Part shown: positions 15,038 to 15,224 of the stretch, in pieces
Layout: every line of letters begins with the position of its first letter
Numbering within the stretch: position 1 is the first letter of the stretch
Origin: Verrucomicrobiales bacterium
GTDB taxonomy: Bacteria; Verrucomicrobiota; Verrucomicrobiia; Verrucomicrobiales; SLCJ01
Direction of reading: 5' to 3'
Assembly (NCBI GenBank): GCA_007125835.1
Contig: SLCJ01000113.1
Location: 1 to 15,224 of the forward strand
DNA length: 15,224 nt
The notes under the pieces: generated by a model
What the model saw: the letters and a program-made list of their open reading frames with translations, nothing else
Databases searched by the model: none
What the model was told of the DNA's origin: nothing
Program-made: the position numbers and the translations under genes

Positions 15038-15224
15038 TCAACCGCTGCTGTCGGCCGTGCCGTAGCGCGTATCGGAATCGCCATCCCCATCTGCGGATGC
15101 TTTCACAACCTCCTTCTGCAAATCCCTCAAACTGTGCAGCCCCTGCCACTGCCCGTAGCGCATCGGCACCCCTTTGCCAACCCGCACATCCCCACCCCGC
15201 CCTGCGCCAGCGCCAGCCCCCGCA
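15038..15224 (-). CDS. Unrecognised protein, C-terminal fragment (enters from right edge)
   Basis: Reading leftward from the right edge, one frame is open for 61 codons and stops at TGA (15040-15038), six bases before the thuA-like start. The fragment begins with an Ala-Gly repeat (AGAGAGAGRGGD), continues VRVGKGVPMRYGQWQGLHSL and a charged helix (RDLQKEVVKA), and ends in an acidic Asp/Gly/Ser tail (ADGDGDSDTRYG...). I cannot assign a family. The tight spacing suggests it is the first visible gene of the export cluster's transcript. It could also be a chance open frame in GC-rich DNA, though the mixed, protein-like composition of the middle part argues for a real gene. Confidence 0.5.
   Translation of the reverse strand, partial: AGAGAGAGRGGDVRVGKGVPMRYGQWQGLHSLRDLQKEVVKASADGDGDSDTRYGTADSSG

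Overview
The window is GC-rich, gene-dense bacterial chromosome. It most likely comes from the PVC superphylum, probably Verrucomicrobiota and possibly an Opitutae-like marine or soil lineage. The strongest pointer is the right-hand cluster: an exported ThuA-like protein, an exported SGNH-like protein, an exported beta-propeller/HEAT/cytochrome c protein ('PVC-type heme-binding' architecture) and an exported DUF1080 protein. This combination is characteristic of Planctomycetota and Verrucomicrobiota. The assignment rests on gene content only. I saw no rRNA, tRNA, CRISPR array, insertion sequence, integrase or phage gene.

Layout, left to right. (1) Bases 1-143, minus strand: N-terminus of an exported protein running off the left edge. 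A 372-bp divergent spacer follows. (2) 516-2924, plus strand: hemB (heme synthesis), a small DUF971 protein and a CobW/COG0523 GTPase, the last two joined by an ATGA overlap. All three touch metal or cofactor biology, but HemB looks like the non-zinc type and the DUF971 protein has lost its zinc cysteines. (3) 7065-2989, minus strand, in transcription order: an MscS-type mechanosensitive channel, a coiled-coil lipoprotein and a membrane-anchored coiled-coil protein (again an ATGA overlap), then gatB of the amidotransferase that makes Gln-tRNA(Gln)/Asn-tRNA(Asn). gatA and gatC are not here. (4) 7357-9779, plus strand: fused pxpB-pxpC followed by pxpA with an ATGA overlap. This is a complete ATP-dependent 5-oxoprolinase that returns 5-oxoproline to glutamate. 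(5) 15224-9793, minus strand: the 3' end of an unrecognised gene, then thuA-like, SGNH-like, propeller-cytochrome and DUF1080 genes. They are tightly spaced (gaps or overlaps of a few bases until DUF1080) and every complete product carries an export signal.

The most interesting part is block 5, which reads as one periplasmic module. A plausible but unproven model is that the propeller-cytochrome oxidises a sugar or glycoside and passes electrons to its heme, DUF1080 (a family linked to cleavage of 3-keto-glycosides) cuts the oxidised product, and the ThuA-like and SGNH-like proteins process or bind the substrate. The second point of interest is the MscS-lipoprotein-coiled-coil group, which may be an uncharacterised envelope assembly. 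The rest is ordinary housekeeping with a few unusual residue changes, noted below.
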